A stretch of 64,000 bases of DNA from Coenobita brevimanus (lineage: Eukaryota > Arthropoda > Malacostraca > Decapoda > Coenobitidae). A program made the position numbers and the translations under genes. The notes beneath the pieces are model-generated. The model did no database searches, had not been told where the DNA came from, and saw only the letters and a list, made by a program, of their open reading frames with translations. This document shows positions 44,401-55,215 of the stretch, piece after piece; within the stretch, counting starts at the first letter, position 1; each line of letters begins with the position of its first letter. The stretch lies in NCBI GenBank assembly GCA_032717465.1, contig CM064713.1, positions 5,937,001 through 6,001,000 of the forward strand, given 5' to 3'.

Positions 44401-45101
44401 TTGCTATTGACAAAGCCATAGACTATGCTCTCAATTCTAGACACGACTCATTTGTCATATTTTCAGATTCAAAATCAGCCCTTCAGGCAATTGCATCTTG
44501 CACTACGGACTCTCACGAGATCCAGGGCCGCATCGTTAATAAGTTGCATTCATGCAACAAGTCATTCACGCTGATCTGGGTGCCTGGTCATTGTCGTATC
44601 TATGGCAATGAGCAGGATGACTTACTTGCAAAGTCGGCTGTAGAGCTCGAGGAGACTTGGGACGTTCCTCGTGATCTACGGTCGAGTCTATCTCTCGGAA
44701 AGAAATCAATAAATCTTCTGTGGCAAGGTCAGTGGACCAGACTAAATATTCCAACTTGTAAGCCGTACCTGGGCGACTGGGACACTGCCAACCGTCCAAG
44801 TCGCCTAGAAGAAAAAGTGTTGGCACGGCTACGGCTGAATGCCACCATTGTAACCCACATAAAACCATATATGGAAAGACGCTTCCCACCGCACTGTGAC
44901 ATCTGTAATGCGGTGTTATCTATCAGTCATATCATCCTGCGCTGTCGGCGATTTATTCGTGAACGCGCTTCACTTATAAATTACTGCGGCGCAGTAGACG
45001 TCCCCTTCACCCTTTCCACCATCCTGGGTGATGGGGACATTGTTATGACTGATAAATTGATGGCTTTCTTGAGAGAGACCGGACTGATCAGAGTGATGTG
45101 A
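41415..45101 (+). pseudogene. I-like LINE ORF2: endonuclease, RT, RNase H; one nonsense codon
   Basis: Begins directly after the ORF1 TAA, in the same frame and without an ATG. The endonuclease starts TILQWNCRSIGNK and has VCLQETRLED, LVLGDFNAHH and LGSDHLPI. RT motifs are KDTSPGPDTITY, VFLDIHKAYDMTW, ENGVPQGSVLSPTLF and the catalytic SLYADDC. The RNase H has LYTDGSKSSE, FTSELFAIDKA, IFSDSKSALQ and LIWVPGH. A CX2C-type tail (CDICNAVLSISHIILRC) ends the protein. TAA at 42618-42620 splits the endonuclease-RT linker. The RT residue normally Gly in QCGFRKY is Cys here. Otherwise the frame is open to the TGA at 45101. Confidence 0.88.
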
Positions 45102-45160
45102 CTTTTTTACTGTGTGGTTATGGTTTTTATGAAAAGTAAATATGTATATATTGTAATATT

Positions 45161-45640
45161 AATTAGGGTTGACAGTTGACATATTTTAAATAGTTCCTCC
45201 TCCCACCGATCTATTTCTAATATAGATGTCCCCTACATTAAGACAAGTTCCTTGCCTGACAGTCACCAGCTGATGAGTGCAAGTGTGCAATATAGGAAGG
45301 TATTGGGCACTTGCAGTCGATGGTAGTCTGCTGGGCGAGGTTCTTCAATTTTTGTATAAATTATGTAAATACATTATATTATCTTGCTTAAGTTATTCTA
45401 ATTAGGGACGACAGCTGACGTATATGGAAATGTTCCTGACTCGTCTGGTTCCCTTTCATATATTGATGTCCCCTATATTAGGTTGTGCCTCGACTGACAG
45501 TCATCAGGTGATGAGTGCAGGTATGTAATGTAGAAAAGCATTACATATCTGCAGTCGATGGTGTTCTCTTGGTCGAGGCTTTTTGAATATTAGTGTAGGC
45601 CTAGTTATTTGTCTCTTAGGATTTAGTATAGGTTAGCGAT
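45161..45640 (+). ncRNA. Tandemly duplicated structured 3' UTR of LINE copy 1
   Basis: Two units of about 239 bp (45161-45399 and 45400-45640) are diverged but share AATTAGGG and GATGTCCCCTA motifs. Each ends in a two-tier hairpin. In unit 1 the outer stem is 45250-45256 with 45334-45340 and the inner stem 45278-45292 with 45301-45315. In unit 2 the outer stem is 45487-45494 with 45572-45579 and the inner stem 45516-45530 with 45539-45553. Five stem positions differ between the units by compensating pair changes. It probably acts in the element RNA, for example in RT recognition; the role is not shown. Confidence 0.75.
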
Positions 45641-45909
45641 TTGTCTGTTAGGTGGTTAGTTTTAGGGTCTTTAAATTAGGTATTTTTTTTTTATAAGTAA
45701 TATAAGGTTAAAAATATAAAAAATAAATAAAAATAAAAATAAAACTACAAAAAAATAAAATAAAAATCATTATATATATATGTACGTGTGCATGAAAGTG
45801 TGTATGTTCATCTGCATGGATGTGTGTATGTATGTGTGTATGTATATATATATGTTTGTATATATATGTATATATGTGTCAATATATATACATATATATA
45901 TATTTGCCT

Positions 45910-45946
45910 TAATGACCAGAGGCTCCGGCCTCAATGGTCGATAGGC
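45910..45946 (+). ncRNA. 3'-terminal stem-loop before poly(A), copy 1
   Basis: GACCAGAGGC pairs with GCCTCaaTGGTC around the loop TCCG (45914-45939). A short outer GCCT/AGGC pairing encloses it. The poly(A) tail starts directly after the structure. Copy 2 keeps the fold with two compensating changes. Confidence 0.75.
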
Positions 45947-46007
45947 AAAAAAAAAAAAAAAAAAAAAAAAAAAATGTCTATCATACTTCTAGAGACTCTA
46001 GCCAGGG

Positions 46008-46041
46008 ACTTTGATGCATGGTCGCGGAGTGATCAGACGTG
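46008..46041 (+). promoter_or_regulatory. Internal promoter of LINE copy 2 (start A and DPE)
   Basis: AGACGTG at 46035-46041 lies at +28 from A46008, as in copy 1. The 5' UTRs of the two copies are almost identical up to about 46310. Confidence 0.55.
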
Positions 46042-46389
46042 TTTCTCTGGCTCTCCTCTAGCTGCAGGGTTGCCTCACCGGCGTTAGATTTGTTTTCTCC
46101 GCCACTAGGGCGTTTTCCAATAAAGTTAGGTTAGCTAGACCTCATTTTCCTCCCTGGCCTTAGTAGATATAGTAGGTGTCTATATCTAATTTCTGAGATT
46201 GCCTTTGCTTACTCACCTCTGGAGTGTACCCCCCACTGATCGCTCTGGGGTGTGAGTTACACACGGGCGCGTCCTCCCGAGAGTGGTTTGAGAGGGTAAT
46301 CTCAGATTAGGTGTGTGTTCCCCGGGCAATTCTCCCTTGGTCGTTTTTCTCTCTCTTCCCACTTCCCCCGTGAGGGGGAAGTGATAACT

Positions 46390-47727
46390 ATGGCGGACGC
46401 CACCGCTGCCTCCCTCCCCTTCAGGGGGGGAGGTAGTCCTGACCGACCCCCGACTGTCTCACGGACTGACTGCCCCCAGACTGAACGGCCCCAGACACGT
46501 ACCCGTCTTGACATTGATTTTAGAAATGCTGAGTTTGTACAGATACATGCGGTTGGTCCCACTCCCCTGTCCAGCCTCAATCCCTTTATCATCAAGAAGG
46601 TGATTGATGGGTGTGCAGGTGAAGTGGAACAAGTGAAAAAACTTGCGAGTGGAGATCTCCTCGTTAAAACTAGGAACTCAAGTCAGGTAAAGGATTTGCT
46701 AAAACTGAGCAAGTTCCACTGTTATGATGTTCAGACCACGATCCCTCACTCCATGAATTCCTGCAAAGGTGTGATCACCTGCAGAGATCTTGTGGTCATG
46801 GAGGAGGAAGAGATCGTACAAGAACTTGCTCAGCAGGATGTTATAGAGGCCCGTTTCATAACTAGATTCTCGGAAGGCAGGAAGACGAAGACCGCCACAG
46901 TTGTCCTAACGTTCGGCAAAGTTGCTTTACCTTCAAACATCAAAATTGGTTATGAAATTCTTAACGTCAGACCATACATCCCGAACCCCTTGCGTTGCTT
47001 AAAATGCCAGATTTATGGGCATCATGAAAAGGCTTGTAGGGCTTCCCAGCCAGTGTGTGGTAGGTGCGCGAATGTGGGACATTCTGCTGAACACTGTACA
47101 TCTGAGACGGAGTGTTGCTTCCACTGTAAGGATTCTCACTCCACTTCCTCGAGGGCTTGTCCCAAGTGGAAGGAGGAGAAAGAGGTCCGCACAGTGAAGG
47201 AGACCGAGGGCATTTCCTTTTACGATGCAAGGAAGAAGGTGAAGGAGTTGCATGCAACTCCCAAGCCTAATGTCTCCTATGCATCGGCGGTTGTGTCCCG
47301 TCCCGTGATGTGCACCGTTGAAACACAGACTGACCTAACATTCGCTCCTCATGCCCCACGCCCTACCTCTCAGTCTAAGCCTCCTGTACGTTCCAACTCT
47401 CTGACAGACATCCCTATTGCCACTTCATACTCACAGGCTGCCGCTGCTCCTTCGCAGTCAGTGCGGTCAAAACAGAAGCCTGACAAGTCAGATAAAATTA
47501 ACTTGACCACCCTCACCAAACAGTCACGTCCTCATGTCATTCCTGCTCCTGGTCCAGCGAGGGAGAGAAAGAATAGCTCTTCCTCGATGGAATCTGGGAG
47601 CCTCGTTATTGATGAGACTATGGAGATCTCCACAAACAAGCACCGGGATAGGTCCCCCGGTAGCCACTCGCCTGGTCGCGGGGGGCATAAAAAGACTAAG
47701 CACACTGGCCACCCTCGAAAATCTTAA
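46390..47727 (+). CDS. I-like LINE ORF1 (gag-like), intact
   Basis: I start at ATGGCGGAC (46390), preceded by AACT, rather than at the upstream non-ATG codon. The ORF has 445 codons plus TAA. An N-terminal domain (FIIKKVIDGCAGEVEQVKKL, SMNSCKGVITCRDL) precedes three zinc knuckles: CLKCQIYGHHEKAC, CGRCANVGHSAEHC and CFHCKDSHSTSSRAC. A basic Ser/Arg-rich tail ends HTGHPRKS. It is expected to bind LINE RNA in the ribonucleoprotein. The TAA at 47725-47727 is followed in the same frame by ORF2. Confidence 0.88.
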   Translation: MADATAASLPFRGGGSPDRPPTVSRTDCPQTERPQTRTRLDIDFRNAEFVQIHAVGPTPLSSLNPFIIKKVIDGCAGEVEQVKKLASGDLLVKTRNSSQVKDLLKLSKFHCYDVQTTIPHSMNSCKGVITCRDLVVMEEEEIVQELAQQDVIEARFITRFSEGRKTKTATVVLTFGKVALPSNIKIGYEILNVRPYIPNPLRCLKCQIYGHHEKACRASQPVCGRCANVGHSAEHCTSETECCFHCKDSHSTSSRACPKWKEEKEVRTVKETEGISFYDARKKVKELHATPKPNVSYASAVVSRPVMCTVETQTDLTFAPHAPRPTSQSKPPVRSNSLTDIPIATSYSQAAAAPSQSVRSKQKPDKSDKINLTTLTKQSRPHVIPAPGPARERKNSSSSMESGSLVIDETMEISTNKHRDRSPGSHSPGRGGHKKTKHTGHPRKS

Positions 47728-50700
47728 ACCGCCGCATTCACTATACTGCAGTGGAATTGTAGAGGTATTGGGAATAAGTTACATAATATAGCTATCTTGC
47801 TTTCACTACACAGGCCAGACGTTGTTTGTTTACAGGAGACGTGCCTGGAGGATCATCCTGATCCTTCACAGTTCAGACACTACCACTCGTATAGAAGATA
47901 TGAAGGTCACGGAGTTGCCATTTACACACACAAATCACACCCACAAACGGAAGTGATTCTAAATTCTACCCTGGAAGCTGTCGCGTGCAGAGTAAAATTT
48001 AATAACACGTATCTGTCTATTTGCTCTCTGTACTGTCCCCCACATGGCCCCATTGATAGTGATGCTTTAAATTCACTAGTTGAACATCTGCCTGGAAATA
48101 GGTTAGTGTTGGGCGATTTTAACGCCCATCACTATCAATGGGGTAGCTTGAGGATTGATGGTCGTGGGGAGCAAGTAGCCGACCTAATACTACAGTCCAA
48201 CCTCTGTCTTCTGAACGATGGTAGAGCGACTCGTGTAGATGACCGTACTGGTAACTTTTCGGCCATTGACTTATCTTTGGCCTCCCCTGGTATACATCAA
48301 GATCTCTCATGGGACCCTTACGACGACTCCTTGGGAAGTGATCATTTACCCATCTGTCTGTCTTATACACGCGACATCATTTCGGACCCTCCACCTCCAA
48401 AATTTAACTATAAGAAAGCAGATTGGGGATCCTTCTCAAGGATCGCCAATTTAGATATATCTGGGGAGACCATAGATGTTAAGGTCGAAAATATAACCCA
48501 ATCCATATTACACGCAGCTGAGGCTGCTATTCCCAAGACTTCTACAGTTCATGTGAAGCATAGAGCACATTGGTGGACGCCGGATTGCCGACAAGCATTA
48601 AGAAAACGCAATAGGAGATACAGGATTTTTGATAGTCAGCCCACTGAGGAAAATTTTATTGCATACAAACAGGCACGGGCTGAGGCAAGGAGAATAATAA
48701 GAAGGGCTAAACGTGACTCCTGGCGGTCCTTTGTGTCCAAGGTGACTCGTACAACACCATTACATAAAGTCTGGTCCACTATAAGATTATTAAATAATAA
48801 ACGCCCATACTTCCCTGTCACAACCTTGCAGGTGAATAATAACATCTATGACGAGCCCGTGGACGTTGCTAACATCCTCGCCAGGAGTTTTTCTCATGTA
48901 AGTAGCTCAGCCAATTATGACCTGCGTTTCCAACATCATAAACGCACGGCTGAGCTACAGATATTAGACTTTGCCACAGAAGACGTAAACTCCCCGTACA
49001 ACCAAGAGTTTACGCTAGATGAACTGCTCCTTGCCCTTAAATCCTGTAAAGACACCAGCCCTGGACCAGACACTATCACGTACGGTATGATCCACCATCT
49101 TAATCAGGACAACCTGATTAAGATGTTAGCATTGTACAATGAGATTTGGGCGTCTCGAACGTTCCCAAACTCATGGCACTTTGCGCACGTCATACCGATA
49201 CCCAAAGAGGCTGGTCGTCTTATGAATCCCACTTCATTTCGTCCTATTGTGTTGACTTCTTGTCTATGTAAGGTCATGGAGCGTATGGTTAACAATAGGC
49301 TTCTTTTTCTTTTAGAGTCGAAGAATTTGTTAAATGATCAACAATGTGGCTTCCGTAAATACAGAAGTTCACTAGATCATTTAATGAATTTGGAGCATTG
49401 TATTGCAGAGGCATTTGCCAATAAAGAATTCATGATAGGGGTGTTCTTGGACATCCATAAAGCCTATGACATGACCTGGTGACATGGTGTACTAATGAAG
49501 CTCAATGCTTATGGTTTAAGAGGAAATTTGCCTGTTTTTATTTCAAATTTCTTAAGGGACAGAACTTTCTCTGTCAAATTGCCCCGTAACGTAACATCGG
49601 ATATATTTATCCAGGAAAACGGGGTGCCGCAGGGAAGTGTGCTTAGTCCTACCTTATTTAGTATTATGATCAATGATATTCTGTCATCAGCTCCCATCCC
49701 GAGGAATCTTAAATACTCACTCTATGCTGACGATTGTGCAATATGGCACTCTTCCCGTAATGCACAATTTTCGGCTGGGCGATTCAAGCAGCCCTTGACT
49801 CCGTCCACCAATGGGCCTTGCAGTGGGGATTTAAGTTTTCCGTACGTAAGTGTGCCGCTATAGTTTTCACTAATCGTAACGCACCTAATTTGTGCTTAAC
49901 TTTGGATAATCAGGCGGTACCTTTTCAAAATTCTGTAAAATTTTTAGGAATACATTTTGATCGTAGAATGAATTTTAAACTTCACGTTAATACTTTGCTT
50001 GCTCGTTGTGATAAACCGTTAAATGTCCTCAAGTACCTAGCGGGTACTACCTGGGGTGCCGACAGAAAATCTTTATTAATGGTGTATAAGTCCCTTATTC
50101 GATCGAAGCTAGACTATGGCGCACAGGTGTATGGCTCGGCATCTGATGCCACGCTGAAAGGATTGGATGTGTTACAGAATAAATACTTGCGAATGTGTCT
50201 TGGAGCTGTACGGTGTACCCGTGTGGCTCGTATGGAAGTGGAGGCGAATGTGCCTCCCCTCCGTATTCACCGTGACCACCTGGCCTTGTCCTACGGCATA
50301 AGGACATTAAGAAAAAGTAATATCGGCAATGTGGCCTGTACCCCCCTGCGTCAATACCACCACCTTCTGCGGGGGGTGCGTCGGCCACTTGCCGCTCGCC
50401 TCCACTTACTGACTCAGGAGCTTGATGTGGACCCCAGTGACTGTGACAAGTTGGTGCTTAAAAATATAGCGCCTTGGGAGCCGCCCGGCTTTACAGTCGA
50501 TGTTACGTGGCTCCCAGCACCAAAGGCCAAGGCGCCGGAGGCGGAGGTCCACCACTTGTTTCGTAACATCATTGTTCGTCACTTGGGGTCCCATCAATTG
50601 TACACCGACGGCTCCAAGTCGAGTGAATGTGTGGGTGCAAGTGTGTGGTCGACTGAATGTGCCCTTAGGTATCGGTTGCCGACTCATACATCTGTGTTTA

Positions 50701-51405
50701 CTTCAGAACTTTTTGCTATTGACAAAGCCATAGACTATGCTCTGAATTCTAGACATGACTCATTTGTCATATTTTCAGATTCAAAATCAGCCCTTCAGGC
50801 AATTGCATCTTGCACTACGGACTCTCACGAGATCCAGGGCCGCATCGTTAATAAGTTGCATTCATGCAACAAGTCATTCACGCTGATCTGGGTGCCTGGT
50901 CATTGTCGTATCTACGGCAATGAGCAGGCCGACTTACTTGCAAAGTCGGCTGTAGAGCTCGAGGAGACTTGGGACGTTCCTCGTGATCTACGGTCGAGTC
51001 TATCTCTCGGAAAGAAATCAATAAATCTTCTGTGGCAAGGTCAGTGGACCAGACTAAATATTCCAACTTGTAAGCCGTACCTGGAGGACTGGGACACTGC
51101 CAACCGTCCAAGAAGAAAAAGTGTTGGCACGGTTACGGCTTAATGCCACCATTGTAACCCACATAAAACCATATATGGAAAGACGCTTCCCACCGCACTG
51201 TGATATCTGTAATGCGGTGTTATCTATTAGTCATATCATCCTGCGCTGTCGGCGATTTATTCGTGAACGCGCTTCACTTATAAATTACTGCGGCGCAGCA
51301 GACGTCCCCTTCACCCTTTCCACCATCCTGGGTGATGGGGACATTGTTATGACTGATAAATTGATGGCTTTCTTGAGAGAGACCGGACTGATCAGAGTGA
51401 TGTGA
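47728..51405 (+). pseudogene. I-like LINE ORF2, copy 2, with stop and two frameshifts
   Basis: Open in the ORF1 frame from 47728. Endonuclease motifs (ILQWNCRGIGNK, LVLGDFNAHH, LGSDHLPI) and RT motifs (QQCGFRKYRSS, FLDIHKAYDMTW) are intact up to TGA at 49480-49482. The frame resumes at once. A 1-bp deletion near 49782 moves the frame for 49818-51143, which carries the RT thumb and RNase H (LYTDGSKSSE, SDSKSALQ, EQADLLAKSA). An 8-bp deletion near 51110 returns it for the C-terminal CDICNAVLSISHIILRC region to 51405. Comparison with copy 1 shows these three as the only large lesions. Confidence 0.88.
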
Positions 51406-51474
51406 CTTTTTTACTGCGTGGTTATGGTTTTTATGAAGAGTAAATATGTATATATTGTAATATTAATTAGGGTT

Positions 51475-51945
51475 GACAGTTGACATATTTTAAATAGTTC
51501 CTCCTCCCACCGATCTATTTCTAATATAGATGTCCCCTACATTAAGCCAAGTTCCTCGCCTGACAGTCACCAGCTGATGAGTGCAAGTGTGCAATATAGG
51601 AAGGTATTGGGCACTTGCAGTCGATGGTGGTCTGCTGGGCGAGGTTCTTCACTTTTTGTACAAATTATGTAAACACATCATACCATCTTGCTTAAGTTAT
51701 TCTAATTAGTGACGACAGCTGACGTATATGGAAATGTTCCTGACTCGTCTGGTTCCCTTTCATATATTGATGTCCCCTATATCAGGTTGTGCCTCGACTG
51801 ACAGTCACCAGGTGATGAGTGCAGGTATGTCATGTAGAAAGGCATTACATATCTGCAGTCGATGGTGTTCTGTTAGTCGAGGTATTTTTACCATTAGTGT
51901 AGGTCTAGCTATTTGTCTCTGTAGGATTTAGTATAAGTTAGCGAT
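51475..51945 (+). ncRNA. Duplicated structured 3' UTR, copy 2
   Basis: Both hairpins of copy 1 are kept. Unit 1 has its outer stem at 51554-51560 with 51638-51644 (fully Watson-Crick here) and its inner stem at 51582-51596 with 51605-51619. Unit 2 lies at 51791-51882, with one mismatch gained in the inner stem. Confidence 0.7.
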
Positions 51946-52119
51946 TTCTCTGTTAGGTGATTAGTTTTAGGGTCTTTAGATTAGTTTGTCTTTATAATAT
52001 AAGGTATAAAAAATATAAAACCAAGAAAAAATTAAAAAAATAAAAAAATAAAAAATAAGATTAAAATTATTATATATATATGTACGTTTGCATGAAAGTG
52101 TGTCTGTATGTATGCATGG

Positions 52120-52173
<54 letters not shown>

Positions 52174-52240
52174 ATATATGTTTGTATATATATGTATATA
52201 TGTTTAAATGTATATACATATATATATACTGTATATACAC

Positions 52241-52286
52241 GGCCTTAATAACCAGGGGCTTCGGCCCCAATGGTTGATAGGCCGGG
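52241..52286 (+). ncRNA. 3'-terminal stem-loop before poly(A), copy 2
   Basis: AACCAGGGGC pairs with GCCCCaaTGGTT (52250-52275) around a TTCG tetraloop closed by C-G, a very stable loop. The outer GGCCT/AGGCC stem is one pair longer than in copy 1. Confidence 0.75.
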
Positions 52287-52321
52287 GAAAAAAAAAAAAA
52301 AAAAAAAAAAAAATTCTAGAG

Positions 52322-52658
52322 CATTCTTCTAGTGCATATTTCTTCCCGTACTGTCATAAGGTGTGATTTTAATATATAGATTATTTTGAAACATTTTTAG
52401 GGAGATAGTACTGTCTTAGATATTTCACACAAGCATTCCTATTGTGCTGGGCCTTCTTTCCTTTATTTAGCTAACTCAGACTTTTTTCTAGAGCTTAGAT
52501 AGAGTCCTAGGAGCCTGATAGAGTTAATACTGGTACCATTAACCCTGTCATGATCGGTACAGCTCCTATTCGTCAACATCCGGTTATTTTATTAAGTAGA
52601 GTGAGTGAAAGTGGTCTAACAGTGAGGGTGTTTGTGGTGCTTGGTGTGTGGGGGTTGG

Positions 52659-52701
<43 letters not shown>

Positions 52702-52772
52702 GTCATGGTATAGATGTGTTATGTTTATACTGTGTCGATGGAATTTCACAACATGATCTTTATCCCCAACAG
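52322..52772. other. Spacer with GT microsatellite
   Basis: A (GT)n tract lies at 52662-52699. No gene is seen. The last bases form the acceptor of the next exon. Confidence 0.5.
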
Positions 52773-52919
52773 CACCAGGGCCTGAACCACAACACAACCA
52801 GCCACCACTCTCATCACCCTGGGAGGTATGCGCTCCAGGACCACAACCAGTGGGGGAGAAGTAGCCTGTTTGGAGGGCCTTGTTCTCGTCACGCATACCA
52901 TCTCACTCAACGGATGGAG
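52773..52919 (+). CDS. Candidate penultimate exon of a host gene, His-rich
   Basis: The acceptor CTTTATCCCCAACAG precedes a 147-bp open segment, phase 0 at both ends, closed by the donor GGAG|GTATAG (GT at 52920). The peptide is His/Asn/Ser-rich (NHNTTSHHSHHPGRYALQ). A second donor, GGAG|GTATGC at 52826, would shorten it to 53 bp. Both forms join the exon at 53632 in an open frame, but in different frames. No known domain. Confidence 0.42.
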
Positions 52920-53631
52920 GTATAGTGTATGTTGTTTTTGTGCATGAGTGTGTGTGAAGGAGAGAGAGAGATTGGGAGGTGCGTATGTTAAAGAATGATA
53001 CAGTATATAATTATGTCATATGGTGTAAATGACGATGTTATAGTGTAAAACTGTTTGTGTGCGTGTATGAGAGACAGACAGAGATAGAAATGGAGATAGA
53101 CAGCGATAGAGATACAGACAGAGACACAGCGAAACATATAAATCCAGTGAATTTGGCAGAGTAGAGCTGCACGCCAGACCTCACACCACGGAGGTCTGGC
53201 TGCAACTGATGTCTTTCTCGCTGCCACACTCGCCCCGACTCCACTCTGACCCCAACTCGGAGGATTTTCCAGTCTATTCTCCTTAATTTGCTTGTAATTC
53301 CACCAGATTTTCCACTATAAGGTAACACACTAGCGATAAATTAATGTTTTTAGAGGGATTTTGATAATTTGGTAAAGTTATTGCGTTATGTATGCTGTAC
53401 GAACAAGTGCCTGAAAGATTGGTTTGCCAGACGTACAACGGAAGGTTGGATCAATAATTGACGTATTTTTTACTGTTTACATTTATTTATTGGGTAGTTT
53501 TTGTCCCAGCACAGCACACCATATCACCACACACACAATACATGCATCACAACACACCCCAGCACACCACAACAGGCGGTGCAGCTGCTAGGTCACATAA
53601 CCACCCCTAAACGCCCCCTGTCTCCCTACAG

Positions 53632-53745
53632 GAGGACGGTGGACTTCAGGAAAGGGAAAATTCAGCCTGCAGTCCACTGGGATCACGTATAGACCAACCT
53701 ACGACCACAAGAACAGCAGGAGCAACAGCAACAAAGGGAGATTAA
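53632..53745 (+). CDS. Candidate terminal coding exon
   Basis: Preceded by a strong acceptor (CCCCTGTCTCCCTACAG). Joined in phase 0 to 52773-52919 it reads 37 codons to TAA at 53743-53745. Joined to the shorter form it reads RTVDFRKGKIQPAVHWDHV and stops at 53692. The second peptide looks more like a conserved protein end, but I cannot place it in a family. AATAAA follows 40 bp after the TAA, which supports a real 3' end. Confidence 0.42.
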   Translation, partial: EDGGLQERENSACSPLGSRIDQPTTTRTAGATATKGD

Positions 53746-53785
53746 AACGAAGTCTACGAGTGTGTAATTGATTTTATTGCAATCT

Positions 53786-53791
53786 AATAAA
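53786..53791 (+). promoter_or_regulatory. Polyadenylation signal AATAAA
   Basis: A canonical hexamer 40 bp after the terminal exon stop codon. Confidence 0.5.
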
Positions 53792-54929
53792 TGGAATACA
53801 CCACAGAGTAACATTCGTTGCACCCTCAGGAGCGTAGGAACCCGAGGAGAGGCTTTTAAAAACAATAAATTTACCCTAGTTACCCCTTTATTAATCATAG
53901 GAAACTGTTGGATCGGAAATTTTAGAGGTAACAAAAAATATTTGGGTCTCCCCTCATCATCATCATACGACACATGATATCCGAAGCAGTGTCGACCATA
54001 GTCAACGATAGAGGTGTGTGTGTGTGTGTGTGTAAGGGTGGCGATGACATGTCGGTTCAGAGGCTATGGAAGTGAAACAGCTGGCCTGGTAGCTTAGTTC
54101 TTTGACAGACGTAGACCAGATTACTTGGCCTGTCACTCTGGTCTGGCTCCTCTCTATCGAGGCAGGTAGTGTTCTTATGGGATTGCACAGTGTCCCAGGA
54201 TTCATTTTGGGGTGTTTTATTTTTCCGAGACCCATCAGTTGCGCCCCGTATACTCTATCAGTCCATCTTTGTCTTGACTTTAGTACAGTTAGTCCTTTTG
54301 ATTATTATTGATAAATCTAAAACTTTTCGTGTTTTCGTAAAATCTAGCCAATCTGACCTTTTTTTCGATACATCCAGAAAGTCAGGTACTCAAAGACACC
54401 ATTTTGTCGTACATGGGAGTCAGTAACATACTCAGAACTCGTAACATAAATTTTATTGGTTACAATTACTCGTACATCTGAATGTAATGACTTAATAATT
54501 ACATGTTGAATTATGGCTCACGTTTTCACTAAGTAATTAATAGACTCAGATGTGTACCTAACAACTGAGGCTCACATAGGCTTCAGAGACTTAAACTGAG
54601 TGAAGACTAGCATAAGTTACCTCTTTCCTGGTATAAAATACATCTCTATAACTAAGCTCCTCTAGCCTTGGGTCCCTAAATGTTAGACTTATTCACTTGG
54701 TTTAGTGTGGATATACTGTAAGGTACATATTCCCGTTTCTGAGACTCCTTAGCACCTCTTTCTTGCTTGTTTTGCATATTACACAGTAAGATACACTAAT
54801 AACATACGTAGAAATAGTCTTAAGAAAAAGGTGCTACAAGGAATAGTGCCAAGATGAAGTTTCTGCAATGTAAGATTAAATAACTAAAGCTAACACTGAT
54901 TTGAGCTAATACACATCTGGTCCACAGGA
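53792..54929. other. Spacer
   Basis: A (GT)n tract lies at 54013-54034. No supported gene. Confidence 0.4.
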
Positions 54930-55215
54930 CAGGTCTGCTGCCTTGACGCTGCTTCCTTGCCACACTGGTCATACCCTGCTGAAGTTTGGTCTGCCCTGCC
55001 GTGAGAAGCCTGACGGTGGTGTGGTGTCGTCCCCTACTCTGAGATGCCTGGTGGTGGTGGCGGCGGCGGCGACAGGGTGTCGTGTCTTCCCCAGCCGTGA
55101 GATTAGTTGCTGCTGCTGCTGGTGATCTGCCCTGACCTGCCGAGAGAAGCCTGGTGGTGATGGTGTGATCTGCCTTGCAAGTCGGGTCGCTCCCCTCCAC
55201 AATGTTCTGTGGACA
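54930..55215. other. GC-rich island with a direct repeat, possible exon
   Basis: TCTGCCCTGCC, then GTGAGAAGCCTG and GGTGGTG (54990-55026), recurs as a close copy at 55125-55165. On the minus strand a 126-codon frame runs through it, preceded by the acceptor-like CATTTGTCCACAG. On the plus strand a CTGGTCCACAG acceptor precedes it. The coding strand cannot be settled, and a CTG/GCG-rich composition explains the open frames. Confidence 0.3.

Larger units (their letters stand above)
39699..45973 (+). mobile_element. I-like non-LTR retrotransposon, copy 1, near full length
   Basis: 5' UTR, ORF1 (three zinc knuckles), ORF2 (endonuclease, RT, RNase H), a structured 3' UTR and a 27-base poly(A) tail (45947-45973). 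The target duplication ATGTCTA lies at 39684-39690 and 45974-45980. RNase H inside ORF2 together with a CCHC ORF1 places it near the I clade. Six of the eight bases between the duplication and the first templated A (39699) are G, as expected from cap-derived additions on a full-length RNA. Each ORF has one nonsense codon, so it is recently dead. Confidence 0.9.
46008..52313 (+). mobile_element. I-like non-LTR retrotransposon, copy 2, near full length
   Basis: Same family and orientation as copy 1, starting about 30 bp beyond that copy's poly(A). It has a separate target duplication TTCTAGAG (45987-45994 and 52314-52321) and a 26-base poly(A) tail (52288-52313). Thirteen bases (ending GGG) lie between the duplication and the common start A. 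ORF1 is intact. ORF2 has one nonsense codon, a 1-bp and an 8-bp deletion. The 3' UTR gained a (GT)n expansion at 52121-52162 that copy 1 lacks. Confidence 0.9.

Noticed and set aside
45261..45330. Hammerhead ribozyme, because CTGATGAG is followed by a long stem
   Set aside because: The required GAAA after the stem is missing (GTCGATGG is found), and unit 2 lacks CTGATGA (it has GTGATGA).
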